A DNA stretch of 60,849 bases from Paenibacillus pectinilyticus. Lineage in GTDB: Bacteria; Bacillota; Bacilli; Paenibacillales; NBRC-103111. Both the position numbers and the translations under genes were made by a program. This document shows, piece after piece, positions 16,638 through 25,828 of the stretch. The stretch spans positions 7,027-67,875 of the forward strand of contig NZ_LYPC01000021.1 of NCBI RefSeq assembly GCF_001700435.1. Direction: 5' to 3'. Positions within the stretch are counted from its first letter, which is position 1. Each line of letters starts with the position of its first letter. The notes under the pieces are model-generated. The model was not told the origin of the DNA and made no database searches. It saw only the letters and a list, made by a program, of their open reading frames with translations.

Positions 16638-17528
16638 GTGAAATTAACGTCGTCGCAAGTACTCGTTTCGCCATTACAAAGGCAGCGACTTAAATTACAG
16701 CTAGGCTTAGGTCGTCTTCTGCGAGCCAGGTTTTTCTTCGTTGTATCTGCACTGCTTGTTGGTTTCTTGGTGGTCTGTGCGCTTGTGCCGCAATGGATCG
16801 CCACATTCTCACCGACAGATATGACGGATGCGACGCTGCAGATGCCGGGATGGGCCCATATTTTTGGAACTGACCAGTTTGGAAGAGATATATTTTCTCT
16901 GCTTGTATATGGTAGCCGACAATCGCTGCTTACCGGCGTAGGCTCTGTACTCATTGGTGGATTGATTGGTGCCATCCTCGGCCTTATTGCTGGGTATGTA
17001 GGCGGGATCATCGATTCGATCTTGATGCGGGCGATTGATATCGTAATGGCGATCCCTGGTATTTTGCTGGCCATTTCCGTATCGGTTGCGTTGGGGTCCA
17101 GCTATTTCACGATTATTGTGGCTGTAAGTGTAGCGAGTGTTCCGGGCTATGCAAGGGTCATACGCGGACAAGTCATTGCGATCAAAAGCCGTGCGTTTAT
17201 AGAAGCAGCGAGAGCCGTAGGTACCTCTCACCTTGACATGATGTTCAAGCATATTCTGCCGAACTGCTTGTCACCTTTACTTGTGATGGGTACTCTCGGC
17301 ATTGGCAGTGCCATTCTCGTTGGATCTTCGCTCAGTTTTTTAGGGTTGGGCGAAATTCGAGAAATCCCCGATTGGGGCACGCTCCTATCTCAGGGTCGCG
17401 GGATGCTAACGGTCGCTTGGTGGATCGCGGTATTTCCAGGACTATCTATTACGTTCCTTGTAGTATCGGTGAATTTGATTGGCGATGAGCTCCGGAATCG
17501 ATTGGATCCGAAGGGGCGGAAGGGTTAG
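16638..17528 (+). CDS. ABC transporter permease, DppC/OppC type
   Basis: A 296-residue permease with an N-terminal OppC-type segment, FGTDQFGRDIFSLLVYGSR near 75-95, and an EAA loop (IEAARAVGTSHLDMMFKHI). GTG 16638 is preferred, 8 bases after AAAGGAG; the GTG at 16629 overlaps the ribosome site. It is the last gene of the operon and is followed by a terminator. No ATPase (DppD/DppF) gene is present, so the channel must borrow ATPases encoded elsewhere. Confidence 0.92.
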   Translation: MKLTSSQVLVSPLQRQRLKLQLGLGRLLRARFFFVVSALLVGFLVVCALVPQWIATFSPTDMTDATLQMPGWAHIFGTDQFGRDIFSLLVYGSRQSLLTGVGSVLIGGLIGAILGLIAGYVGGIIDSILMRAIDIVMAIPGILLAISVSVALGSSYFTIIVAVSVASVPGYARVIRGQVIAIKSRAFIEAARAVGTSHLDMMFKHILPNCLSPLLVMGTLGIGSAILVGSSLSFLGLGEIREIPDWGTLLSQGRGMLTVAWWIAVFPGLSITFLVVSVNLIGDELRNRLDPKGRKG

Positions 17529-17566
17529 CTTAGATGATGAGAAGCGGGATGGTTTGTGTATAAAAG

Positions 17567-17618
17567 AAAAGCAAAAAGCACGCTCTAACGTTAGTTAGTT
17601 CGTGCTTTTTGTTTTTTT
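17567..17618. terminator. Bidirectional terminator
   Basis: Stem CAAAAAGCACG / CGTGCTTTTTG with flanking A-run on the left and T-run on the right. It lies between the convergent permease and aminotransferase genes and can serve both strands. Confidence 0.8.
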
Positions 17619-17632
17619 GTTGGAGCGCTCGC

Positions 17633-18943
17633 TTATTTGTTCGCGGCAACCGTTTCTATTTCTTTTACACTTTGATAAATGAGGTTAAACAGTTCTTCCA
17701 AGTTGCCTTCTTCGATGCAGGAGAAAGCTACGCGAAGATCTGTTTCGCCGAGTGCGATCGTGCCGACACCGTGTTGATTCAATAAATGAACGCGCAACGC
17801 TTCCGCATCAACGGTTTTGAGCTTCAAGCACATGAAATAACCGGAGTTGAACGGGTAGTAGCCCCATGCATCATCGAACTTACCACTGTCCAGAATGGAC
17901 TTAGTACGGTTCGCGCGGCCTTTCATGATTTCGTATTTCTCTTGCTTCTGAATGGCGAACTCCGGTGAGTTCAGCGCATGAAGCACGAAGGTTTGGGACG
18001 GATGCGGGCCGCTTGAAATCGTTGCACGGATGATCCCCATTGTCTTTTGCTCAAGTGCTGCAAGAAGTGCATCACTTTGACCTGCATACGTAATGAAGCC
18101 TACGCGGAAGCCCCATACGTATTCTTCTTTCGTAGCGCCGTCGATTTTGACAGCAAGCACACGCGGGTGAAGATCAGCCAGTTGACCGAATAAGGATTCT
18201 TGCAATGAATTTTCGAAAAAGAGACCGAAGTAAGCATCGTCAGTCAAAACAACGACATTAATGCCTGCTTCTGCAGCATCTTTGATAGCAGCCGTAATCG
18301 CAGTGCCGTCTTCGCTATCCGGTGTGTAGCCTGTCGGATTGTTCGGGAAGTTCAGGACCACGATCGCTTTGCCCTTGGATTTCTGTGCAAGCAGCGCTTC
18401 ACGTAATCCCTCGGCGTTAAATTTGTCTTGTTCGTTATAAAGCGGATAGTTCACGATCTGCGCGCCGCGGCGAATTTCGAAAGTGAGCTCGTAATTTTCC
18501 CAGTTTTTATCCGGAATAATAACGGCGTCCCCAGCATCTGCAAATAAATCAGCAGCAATGCTTAGCCCATGTGTCAAAGCGTTCGTCACAATCGGGTTAC
18601 CGATGAGTTTGCTGCCAATGCCCGGATTCTCTTCGAGCATTTTTTTGCGCCAAGCTGTACGTAGCTCAGGCTTACCAGCCGGTGGAGCGTATTCATATAT
18701 ATCTTTAGGATTGTAAGTGGAGAGTGTATCTTGAATGACCTTCAGATGCATAGGTTGACCATTTTCGATGGCTATACCGATGGTAGCATTGAACTTCTTT
18801 GCTTTGGCCTTTGCTTCAGCCGATTGGCTAAGAATGCCTTCTTTCGGGAAGTAAATCGATTTACCTAATGCGGAAAGCATGTCATGTACGTGAGAATTTT
18901 CACGTTGCAGGGTCTCGTTTAACTGTCTTGCCAAAGGATTCAT
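17633..18943 (-). CDS. PLP-dependent aminotransferase, class I/II
   Basis: A 436-residue fold-type I aminotransferase. Visible: substrate-region YAPPAGKPELR, the conserved NFPNNPTGYTP near 205, DDAYFG near 245, the probable Schiff-base lysine in DGATKEEY near 272, and WGFRVGF with the PLP-phosphate arginine. ATG start with a GGAAGGAATG-type site. The exact substrate is not evident; relatives act on aromatic or branched-chain amino acids. It is a single gene that converges on the ABC operon. Confidence 0.88.
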   Translation of the reverse strand: MNPLARQLNETLQRENSHVHDMLSALGKSIYFPKEGILSQSAEAKAKAKKFNATIGIAIENGQPMHLKVIQDTLSTYNPKDIYEYAPPAGKPELRTAWRKKMLEENPGIGSKLIGNPIVTNALTHGLSIAADLFADAGDAVIIPDKNWENYELTFEIRRGAQIVNYPLYNEQDKFNAEGLREALLAQKSKGKAIVVLNFPNNPTGYTPDSEDGTAITAAIKDAAEAGINVVVLTDDAYFGLFFENSLQESLFGQLADLHPRVLAVKIDGATKEEYVWGFRVGFITYAGQSDALLAALEQKTMGIIRATISSGPHPSQTFVLHALNSPEFAIQKQEKYEIMKGRANRTKSILDSGKFDDAWGYYPFNSGYFMCLKLKTVDAEALRVHLLNQHGVGTIALGETDLRVAFSCIEEGNLEELFNLIYQSVKEIETVAANK

Positions 18944-19054
18944 AAGAGTGGGTCATTCCTTCCAATGAGCGTTTCATTTTTTCCCAGTTATTATATCACT
19001 TTCAAGGGTGTACGTCACTGTGATCAATAAATTTTCTCTGGAAGCATTGCGGGT

Positions 19055-19639
19055 TTAGATACTTAGGAATCCTTGTAGACGATCCTTCACTTGCGGCCAC
19101 TCTTTATCGATAATACTGAACATAACCGTATCACGCACATAGCCGTCATACAGCACACGATGCTGGCGCAGAATGCCTTCTTTGATAGCTCCTAAACGGG
19201 CAATAGCGGCTTGGGAGCGCTCGTTGCGGAGGTCGGTTTTGATCTGGACGCGCAGCAGGTTCAGGGACTCGAAGCAGTATTGGAGCAGCATATACTTACA
19301 TTCGGTATTTACACGTGTGCGCCAGACACTTGGATTGTACCACGTATGACCAATTTCCAAGTTCCGGTGAGGCACTGAGATATCGAAGAGTCGTGTGTGG
19401 CCGACAATGGTTTTGGATTGATTGTCGTATACGGTAAATGGGATACACTGACCTGAATCCTGCTCATTGAGCGCTTGATACACAAATTTATGGACCTCGG
19501 CAGGGTTAAGCAGCGGAGTCATGATATTGGACCAGATGTTGGGATCGTTCGCAGCTTCAATTAAGCCAGGGATATGAGATTCCTGTAGGGGTAAGAGGGT
19601 GACACGCGTTCCTTCTAACGTAATTGGTTGTAGGTTCAT
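19055..19639 (-). CDS. GNAT N-acetyltransferase (RimJ/RimL-like)
   Basis: A 194-residue acetyltransferase using acetyl-CoA. The GNAT core is visible: LEGTRVTLLPL at the start, GHTRLFDI, EIGHTWYNPSVWRT with the acetyl-CoA pyrophosphate loop region, and the C-terminal AAIARLGAIKEGILRQH signature of the ribosomal-protein/RimL group. ATG with AAGGAG 10 bases upstream. It is divergent from the MocR regulator at 19841; MocR genes often regulate their divergent neighbour. The acceptor could be a protein N-terminus or a small amine. Confidence 0.9.
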   Translation of the reverse strand: MNLQPITLEGTRVTLLPLQESHIPGLIEAANDPNIWSNIMTPLLNPAEVHKFVYQALNEQDSGQCIPFTVYDNQSKTIVGHTRLFDISVPHRNLEIGHTWYNPSVWRTRVNTECKYMLLQYCFESLNLLRVQIKTDLRNERSQAAIARLGAIKEGILRQHRVLYDGYVRDTVMFSIIDKEWPQVKDRLQGFLSI

Positions 19640-19840
19640 GGATTAAATTCTCCTTGTCTTTGGGGGATGAATATGAGATTTTAGATAGCATAATTGAAAA
19701 TTGGATTGATAAAAAGATCCAATTTGGTTTTGTTTTTATGGACCATTTGGTGGGTGAGGTAGAAGATATGTTGCGGAACGTGAATGGGTTGTTTTTTGGG
19801 AATGAAGAGTAAAGAATGGAAGAGATGAGGGAGGGTATGT

Positions 19841-21352
19841 ATGGAATTTCATATACCTTTTGAGGCTTATCGCAAGCGATATGCAAGCAAGTATGCGGCG
19901 CTGTATCATGCCATCCATGATGAAATACTGGCGAATAAGTTGAAATACAATACAAAGCTGCCTTCTAGTCGCGAGCTCGCAGCGTTATTTCAATTGTCAC
20001 GTGGAACCGTGAATCAGGTGTATGACATGCTGATTGCTGAGGGTTATTTGCAGGCAGATGTAGGTAGAGGTACGTATGTGGTCTACGCGGATGGGCAGGA
20101 AAAAGAGCAGTCTAGTAAGGGCAGGGAGATCAGGTTGTCGGCGTGGGCAAGTAGGGTGGTTGGGCAGGATTTGGTGAGGGGGAGGGAGCGAGGGGAAGGG
20201 GAAGAGGAAGAGGAAGAGGAAGAGGAAAAGGAAAAGGAAAAGGGGAGAGTTCAAGAGATCGCGTTTGCGGTGGCGCGGCCGCACATGGAGCAGTTCCCGC
20301 GGGAGCAGTGGAACCGCGGGATGTACGAGCAAGTGCGGCGGATGACGGAGTCGCCGCAAGAGGATGCCTACATCGCCGAGGGGCACTACGCGCTTCGCGA
20401 AGCGATTGCGCTGCACTTGAGGCGGATGCGGGGCATCGATGCGCCGCCTGAGCGCATCGTGATCGTGAATGGGTCCATGCAGGCGATCGCCCTGCTGACC
20501 CAACTGCTTGTAAACCCAGGCGATCCCGTGGTGCTGGAGCGCCCCGGTTATCAAGGCGCCAGCCGCGCTGTGCTGGCGGCCGGTGGTGTGCCCGTCCACG
20601 CAGCGTTGGACGAGCAAGGGCTGATTCCGCAGCCGTGGAACGCGCGGCTGCTGTTCGTGACACCCAGCCGCCAATTCCCTACGGGGGCGGTGCTGGGTCT
20701 AGATCGGCGCCAGCAGCTGCTGCGCTGGGCGGCGGAGCAAGGCGCTGTCATCGTCGAAGACGATTATGACAGCGAGTTCAGGCACCGCGGGCGGCCGATT
20801 GAGCCGCTCAAGGTGCTGGACCAAGAGGGCCGAGTGGTGTACATCGGTACCTTTTCCAAAACGATGCTGCAGGACCTGCGCATCGGCTATGTCGTGCTGC
20901 CGGAGGCGCTGCACGACGCTTTTGTAGCCGCGAAGCGGCTATTCGAGCCGCACCCGACGGGGCTGCTCGAACAGCGCTCGCTCGCCGCCTTCATGGCGAG
21001 CGGCGGCTACGAGCGACACCTGCGCCGCATGCGGCGGGTGTACGCGAGCAAGTTCTTGCTCCTGCAGGCGCTACTGCAGGAGCAGCTGTCCACCCTCTTC
21101 GAATGGGTGGACAGTGACAGCGGGCTGCATCTCTTCGGTTGGTGGCGCGGTGACCTGCGTAGCTATACCGCTTATGCAGCAGCATGTAGTAATGCTGGCG
21201 TCACGTGGACAGACGCCAGCAACTACATGCTCCCCGCAGGGAAAGCAGGCGCGTGCTTCGGGTTTGCCCATTTGACGGAGGAAGAGATTAGGCAAGGTGT
21301 CACACGATTACGTCATACCTACGAAGTTCTTGGTTGCTCCTACATCACTTGA
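19841..21352 (+). CDS. MocR-family (GntR-HTH plus aminotransferase domain) regulator
   Basis: A 503-residue fusion of a GntR winged helix (about 15-80; LPSSRELAALFQLSRGTVNQVY) and a class I aminotransferase-like domain (about 145-500) that binds PLP. The domain shows SRQFPTGAVL, EDDYDSEFRH and the PLP lysine K340 in FSKTM. The interdomain linker (about 118-136) is almost pure Glu/Lys, coded by a GGAAGA-type repeat. The second half has clearly higher G+C than its neighbours, with long overlapping open frames. PdxR-like members sense PLP and others sense amino acids; no pdxS/pdxT is adjacent. Confidence 0.92.
   Translation: MEFHIPFEAYRKRYASKYAALYHAIHDEILANKLKYNTKLPSSRELAALFQLSRGTVNQVYDMLIAEGYLQADVGRGTYVVYADGQEKEQSSKGREIRLSAWASRVVGQDLVRGRERGEGEEEEEEEEEKEKEKGRVQEIAFAVARPHMEQFPREQWNRGMYEQVRRMTESPQEDAYIAEGHYALREAIALHLRRMRGIDAPPERIVIVNGSMQAIALLTQLLVNPGDPVVLERPGYQGASRAVLAAGGVPVHAALDEQGLIPQPWNARLLFVTPSRQFPTGAVLGLDRRQQLLRWAAEQGAVIVEDDYDSEFRHRGRPIEPLKVLDQEGRVVYIGTFSKTMLQDLRIGYVVLPEALHDAFVAAKRLFEPHPTGLLEQRSLAAFMASGGYERHLRRMRRVYASKFLLLQALLQEQLSTLFEWVDSDSGLHLFGWWRGDLRSYTAYAAACSNAGVTWTDASNYMLPAGKAGACFGFAHLTEEEIRQGVTRLRHTYEVLGCSYIT
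20193..20248 (+). repeat. GGAAGA hexanucleotide-like repeat in the MocR linker
   Basis: A run of GGAAGA units passing into GGAAAA units, encoding the poly-Glu/Lys linker. It stays in frame. Purine-only on the plus strand, so prone to slippage. Confidence 0.85.
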
Positions 21353-21442
21353 TTTGCTCTTGATCTCTTAATCTTACATCCCTTGACTTGATCTCAACTT
21401 CTTAATCTTACATCCATGACCTCACCCATTAAAAATCCTTAT

Positions 21443-21469
21443 CCCTTGATCAAATCATGTGATCAAGGG
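21443..21469. terminator. Perfect hairpin downstream of mocR
   Basis: A 10-base perfect stem CCCTTGATCA / TGATCAAGGG with a 7-base loop, followed by CCTCTTT. Only a weak T-run follows. It lies just before the malic enzyme promoter, so an operator role is also possible. Upstream, CTTAATCTTACATCC occurs twice (about 21366 and 21400). Confidence 0.5.
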
Positions 21470-21474
21470 CCTCT

Positions 21475-21503
21475 TTGGCATGACAGCTTTTATATGCTAT
21501 GAT
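21475..21503 (+). promoter_or_regulatory. SigA promoter of the malic enzyme gene
   Basis: TTGGCA (21475-21480), a 17-base spacer and TATGAT (21498-21503), about 50 bases before the start codon. Spacing is ideal and each box has one mismatch to consensus. Confidence 0.7.
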
Positions 21504-21551
21504 CTAACATGTGGTCAATTAAATTAATTTCTCATAGGAGTGATCCTTCGT

Positions 21552-22991
21552 ATGGCTGGATTAAATGGTGGGGGTACAAGCGTGATTGTGCGTTTGGAGA
21601 TACATAAGGAGCTCGTGACTTTTGGTAAAATTGCAACCGCAATTGGTGATGCGGGCGGCGACATCGTGGCCGTCGACGTAACACGCGCAAGCAAGACGAC
21701 AACAACACGTGATATCACAGTCAGTGTTAGTGATCCTGAGCACACGGAAACGATTACGAACGTACTGAAAAGTTTGCCTGGCGTACGCGTTATTAACGTA
21801 TCCGATCAGACTTTCTTGATGCATTTGGGAGGTAAAATTGAAGTCACTCCAAAAATGCCGATTAAAAATCGTGACGACCTATCCCGCGTGTATACGCCTG
21901 GTGTAGCCAGAGTATGTATGGCAATTCATGAAGATCCATCGAAGGCACATTCCTTAACGATTAAAAGAAATACGGTTGCTGTTGTTTCAGATGGGACAGC
22001 CGTTCTGGGGCTAGGTAATATTGGTCCAGTGGCGGCAATGCCTGTAATGGAAGGAAAAGCGATGCTTTTCAAACAAATGGCGGGGGTAGATGCTTTCCCA
22101 ATTTGTTTGGATACGCAGGATACGGAAGAGATTATCCGCACAGTTAAAGCGATTGCGCCTGCATTCGGCGGAATCAATTTAGAGGATATTTCGTCACCGC
22201 GTTGTTTTGAAATTGAGGAACGTTTAATAAATGAACTTGATATTCCTGTCTTCCACGATGATCAGCACGGGACCGCGGTTGTTATCCTAGCTGGGTTGCT
22301 CAATGCGGTTAAGCTGGTAGGCAAGCAATTGGAATCGTGTAAAGTAGTTATCACAGGGATCGGAGCGGCAGGGATTGCTTGTACGAAAATGCTGCTTTCC
22401 GCAGGCGTTACCAATGTGATTGGTGTAGACCGTCAAGGGGCAATTGTGCGAGGTGAAACGTATACGAATTCCGCTTGGGATTGGTATGCATCCAACACGA
22501 ATCCAAATCTTGAAGCGGGCATGCTGTCTGATGTGATCGCAGGTGCGGATATTTTCATCGGGCTTTCAGGACCAGGCGTTCTAAAAGCAGAAGATGTGAA
22601 ACGTATGGCAACTGATCCGATTGTGTTCGCGATGGCGAATCCAACACCAGAAATTACACCAGAAGAAGCGGAGCCTTACGTTCGCGTGATGGCGACAGGA
22701 CGATCCGATTATCCGAATCAGATTAATAATGTGCTGTGCTTCCCAGGTATTTTCCGCGGTGTGTTGGATTGCCGTGCATCCAAGATTACGCAAGAGATGA
22801 AGCTTGCGGCGGCCAAAGCGATTGCAGCGGTTGTAAGTGAGGACGAGCTGAACGAGTACTATATCATTCCGAGCGTGTTCAATCATGCTGTTGTTGAAAA
22901 AGTAAGAGAAGCCGTGATGGAAGCTGCTTACGAATCAGGCGTTGCACGCCGACGTACGCAGCGCGATACGCAAGACGCGCATCACGAATAA
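21552..22991 (+). CDS. NAD(P)-dependent malic enzyme with N-terminal ACT domain
   Basis: Oxidative decarboxylation of malate to pyruvate in the cytosol. The N-terminal 75 residues form an ACT-like regulatory domain (VIVRLEIHKELVTFGKIATAIG). The catalytic part follows with SRVYTPGVARVC, SDGTAVLGLGNIGP, a metal-binding EDISSPRCFEIE, FHDDQHGTAVV, the nucleotide-binding GIGAAGIACTKML and ANPTPEITPEEA. ATG 21552 is preferred over a GTG at 21540 that overlaps the AGGAG site. The ACT domain suggests allosteric control by a small ligand, perhaps an amino acid. Monocistronic: own promoter and a strong terminator. Confidence 0.94.
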   Translation: MAGLNGGGTSVIVRLEIHKELVTFGKIATAIGDAGGDIVAVDVTRASKTTTTRDITVSVSDPEHTETITNVLKSLPGVRVINVSDQTFLMHLGGKIEVTPKMPIKNRDDLSRVYTPGVARVCMAIHEDPSKAHSLTIKRNTVAVVSDGTAVLGLGNIGPVAAMPVMEGKAMLFKQMAGVDAFPICLDTQDTEEIIRTVKAIAPAFGGINLEDISSPRCFEIEERLINELDIPVFHDDQHGTAVVILAGLLNAVKLVGKQLESCKVVITGIGAAGIACTKMLLSAGVTNVIGVDRQGAIVRGETYTNSAWDWYASNTNPNLEAGMLSDVIAGADIFIGLSGPGVLKAEDVKRMATDPIVFAMANPTPEITPEEAEPYVRVMATGRSDYPNQINNVLCFPGIFRGVLDCRASKITQEMKLAAAKAIAAVVSEDELNEYYIIPSVFNHAVVEKVREAVMEAAYESGVARRRTQRDTQDAHHE

Positions 22992-22996
22992 TAAAC

Positions 22997-23043
22997 AAAA
23001 GCAGTTCGGTACAACGCTGACTCAGCGTACCGAACTGCTTTTT
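22997..23043. terminator. Strong terminator after the malic enzyme gene
   Basis: A 16-base perfect stem (AAAAGCAGTTCGGTAC with its complement) and T-run, symmetrical enough to act on both strands between convergent genes. Confidence 0.92.
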
Positions 23044-23172
23044 AATTTGGGCAGGAGGAGGATTCCCCCTGCTCTTTGCAAATGTTATCCACTTTGTTGC
23101 AGTTGATATAAACCATAAGCCTTCCGAAAGTTCTTATTCGGCTTCATGAACGAGTTAAACCCTCATAAGAGG

Positions 23173-24432
23173 CTACGCTTGCTCTTCCGTCCATGCTTTC
23201 AATTTCCGATCCGAAGGAAGCAAGAACGTAAGGATCCCCAGTAAAGGCAGGAATGCACACAGCTCCATGACATGTCTCGTTCCCCAAGTATCGCAGAGGT
23301 TGCCGAGCACGACACTTCCGATGCCGCCAAGGCCAAAGGCTAAGCCTGTGATGAGACCAGATACTGTACCCACTTTGCCAGGGAATAGCATTTGGGCATA
23401 CACGACGGTAACCGAGAAGCTGGACAATAGAATAATACCGATAATAACGAGCAGCACGTAAGCCCACGCGATGGACACATGCGGCAACAATAAAGCAAAC
23501 GGTGCCGAGCCTAGCATGGAAAAGAAAATCACATTTCGTTTGCCAAAACGGTCGGAGATGGGGCCACCGAAGAATGTGCCAACAGCTCCTGCCGCGAGAA
23601 ACAAGAAGATGAAATCCTGTGCGCGGTCAATCGATATGCCGTAGGTGTCTTGTAGGAAAAAGGCGAAAAAGCCGCTCATTGCCGCCCCATACCACGAGCG
23701 AACAAACACTAAGAAGATTAAAACGCTGATGGCAAATCTCACTTGCTTGCGCCGTTCAGGGCTGACCACACGCTTCACGGCGGACTTGGCTTTTATAGGC
23801 GTATCGTGCAGGACTACTTTGTACCAGCGTGCTATGTACAGTTGTACGGCGATAGCAATGGCTGCGACACCGGTAAACCAGATCGAGCCGAACAAGCCGA
23901 GTGGAATGAATATCCATTTGGTCATAATCGGCGCCAGTGACTGTCCGGCATTCCCGCCGACCTGGAAGATCGACTGAGCAAGACCTTTCCGGCCTCCCGC
24001 GGCCATATGCGAAACCCTTGATCCCTCCGGATGGAAGGCAGCCGAACCGAGTCCGACAAAACAGACAGACAAGAGCACAACCCAATAGCTATGGGCAAAA
24101 GCTAGCAGCAGCATGCCGGTTAACGTCGATGCCATGCCAATCGGCAGCATATAGGGTGAGGGCTTGCGGTCGGTATAGAGACCGACGACTGGCTGCATAA
24201 TCGAAGCCGTAAAGTTAATGGCGAATTGGACCCAGCCTACTTGGGAATAACTGAGACCCATCTCGCTTTTGAGAATCGGGAAAATCGCAGGAATAACGGA
24301 CTGAATCGAATCATTCAGCAGATGGACTAGACCGATTGCGAATAAGATTCGATATACAGTCGGCTTGATGTCTCCCGCTCCTTGCAAGCCCTTGGAACTA
24401 AGCTGCGGAGAAGGTTTTGTGATGGATGCCAT
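23173..24432 (-). CDS. MFS transporter, fosmidomycin-resistance (Fsr) type
   Basis: A 419-residue membrane protein with twelve predicted helices. The Fsr subgroup is recognisable by LVHLLNDSIQSVIPAIFPILK in helix 1 and GSAAFHPEGSRV between helices 4 and 5. Relatives export fosmidomycin and other small molecules, but most are uncharacterised. AGGAG lies 9 bases before the ATG. It follows the psd gene by 33 bases on the same strand, so the two are likely co-transcribed, with the exporter second. Confidence 0.9.
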   Translation of the reverse strand: MASITKPSPQLSSKGLQGAGDIKPTVYRILFAIGLVHLLNDSIQSVIPAIFPILKSEMGLSYSQVGWVQFAINFTASIMQPVVGLYTDRKPSPYMLPIGMASTLTGMLLLAFAHSYWVVLLSVCFVGLGSAAFHPEGSRVSHMAAGGRKGLAQSIFQVGGNAGQSLAPIMTKWIFIPLGLFGSIWFTGVAAIAIAVQLYIARWYKVVLHDTPIKAKSAVKRVVSPERRKQVRFAISVLIFLVFVRSWYGAAMSGFFAFFLQDTYGISIDRAQDFIFLFLAAGAVGTFFGGPISDRFGKRNVIFFSMLGSAPFALLLPHVSIAWAYVLLVIIGIILLSSFSVTVVYAQMLFPGKVGTVSGLITGLAFGLGGIGSVVLGNLCDTWGTRHVMELCAFLPLLGILTFLLPSDRKLKAWTEEQA

Positions 24433-24465
24433 GATGGTGTTCTCCTCTCAGGTTTAACTTCCAGG

Positions 24466-25254
24466 CTACACGTCGAGGAAGCGTCCGAGGTCTTCGCCCA
24501 TTTTCACTTTGGAGCCTAGTTGTAAATCAGAGCGAGGTTCGAACATACCGTCTTCAAATAACAGTACTACGGTTGAGCCGAACTCGAAATAAGCAAGCTC
24601 TTGACCGCGTTCCAGCGTCTTGGGAAGAGGTGTCACATATTGAATGGAGCTCACGTTGAGCGCGCCAACTTTAACTACGGCAACTTCCCCTGTTTCATGT
24701 TGAATGAAGGTAATCAGACGTTCGTTACGGCTTAGCACACGTTTCATATGACGCAGGCCAAATTCGTTAACCGGATACACTTTCCCGAGTACATGCTCTT
24801 TTTCCAGGATATCCCCAGAGATTGGCGAATGAATTCGGTGATAGTCTGTCGGACTTAAGTACAATACGAAATAAAAGCCATTGTTGTAATTCACTGTACG
24901 CGGTGAGCGATTCAGTAATTCGTCGATTGTATAGTCTTGACCTTTGACATTGACGATCAAGCCTTCCTTGATATCACCAATCCCTGTGATCATCGCATCA
25001 ACAGGACTCACGACGCGCGTCGTATCTTGATGAATCGGACGTAAACCAGGTTTCAACCGGCGTGTGAAGAAATCATTAAGTGACTTGTACTCCTTGATAT
25101 GCTTCTCTGCATCTTCAATTCGAATACCATACGTTTGGGCAAAACGAGGGATAAAGAGTCGACTTATTTTGGAACGGGCAAGGGCACCTGTTAGTTGAGA
25201 CACCCATTTACGTGAGGATAGTTCAGTCAGTAATCGGAAAAAAGGCTTAGACAT
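24466..25254 (-). CDS. psd: Phosphatidylserine decarboxylase proenzyme
   Basis: Makes phosphatidylethanolamine from phosphatidylserine at the membrane. The 262-residue proenzyme self-cleaves at the G-S bond of FGSTVV, where Ser227 becomes the pyruvoyl cofactor. Other signatures: SLNDFFTR near 53-60, SPVDA near 86 (catalytic Asp), and YHRIHSPISG with the conserved His residues near 140-150. Length and order are typical of the Bacillus type. ATG after CAGGAG. No pssA (phosphatidylserine synthase) gene is beside it, unlike B. subtilis. Confidence 0.96.
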   Translation of the reverse strand: MSKPFFRLLTELSSRKWVSQLTGALARSKISRLFIPRFAQTYGIRIEDAEKHIKEYKSLNDFFTRRLKPGLRPIHQDTTRVVSPVDAMITGIGDIKEGLIVNVKGQDYTIDELLNRSPRTVNYNNGFYFVLYLSPTDYHRIHSPISGDILEKEHVLGKVYPVNEFGLRHMKRVLSRNERLITFIQHETGEVAVVKVGALNVSSIQYVTPLPKTLERGQELAYFEFGSTVVLLFEDGMFEPRSDLQLGSKVKMGEDLGRFLDV

Positions 25255-25441
25255 AGATCATAAACTCCTGTTCATTCGTTGGTTAGGATTTTGCGCAGGG
25301 CACAAAGCTTCCTATTAGCGGTACATCGCTAATCTTGCCACAGAAAGGTAAAAGAATCAATTGCCTATTGCGTGGATCGACTCGATTTAAGGAGATTGTA
25401 TCCGTATTTTCGACAGGAAATTCGTCAATGCTGTTGATGAG

Positions 25442-25750
25442 GTGAAAGTGACAATGTCGATCATAATTGTTGTGTTTATTATTCTAATTCCGCTGCTTAT
25501 GTTGTGCAGTGCATGGCTGTTCGAACCATTCAAGCATGTCATAGCAGGTGGAGCTGTGGCATGTGCTTATGTATTTGGGGTGATCACCTCATTGGCGGTG
25601 TATAAAATCCTTCGGGATGACACTGTTTTTATGACGAATATCCATAGCGTGTTTACGAACAAGCTGTTCCTGTTTACCGGCGCATATTTAGGGGCTTATG
25701 GGATCTATGCGTTGCTGCAATGTTTCTTGAAAGGACTTCGAAGTGATTAA
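25442..25750 (+). CDS. Small three-helix membrane protein
   Basis: A 102-residue hydrophobic protein with three predicted membrane helices (about 3-28, 32-55 and 75-95) and a short basic tail. The start is uncertain: GTG 25442, GTG 25448 and ATG 25454 are in frame, and GAGGTG at 25438-25444 favours the last two. No known family recognised. It lies 187 bases from the divergent psd and 78 bases before the GH3 lipoprotein gene, possibly in one transcript with it. Confidence 0.7.
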   Translation: MKVTMSIIIVVFIILIPLLMLCSAWLFEPFKHVIAGGAVACAYVFGVITSLAVYKILRDDTVFMTNIHSVFTNKLFLFTGAYLGAYGIYALLQCFLKGLRSD

Positions 25751-25828
25751 GGGAATGATGCAACGATTTTGGCGAGTAAAACGTCTATTCATTAAAGAAG
25801 GAAGTCAAAGTAAAGGCAGGAACCTCTA

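Noticed and set aside
17529..17632. Search for a hidden DppD/DppF ATPase after the permeases
   Set aside because: Only a terminator fits in the 104 bases before the convergent aminotransferase, so the ATPases are truly absent here.
19997..20674. Long minus-strand frames of up to 225 codons over mocR
   Set aside because: High G+C in mocR removes stop codons in other frames; products are His/Arg/Pro/Leu-rich with no motifs, and the plus-strand gene has a clear domain structure.
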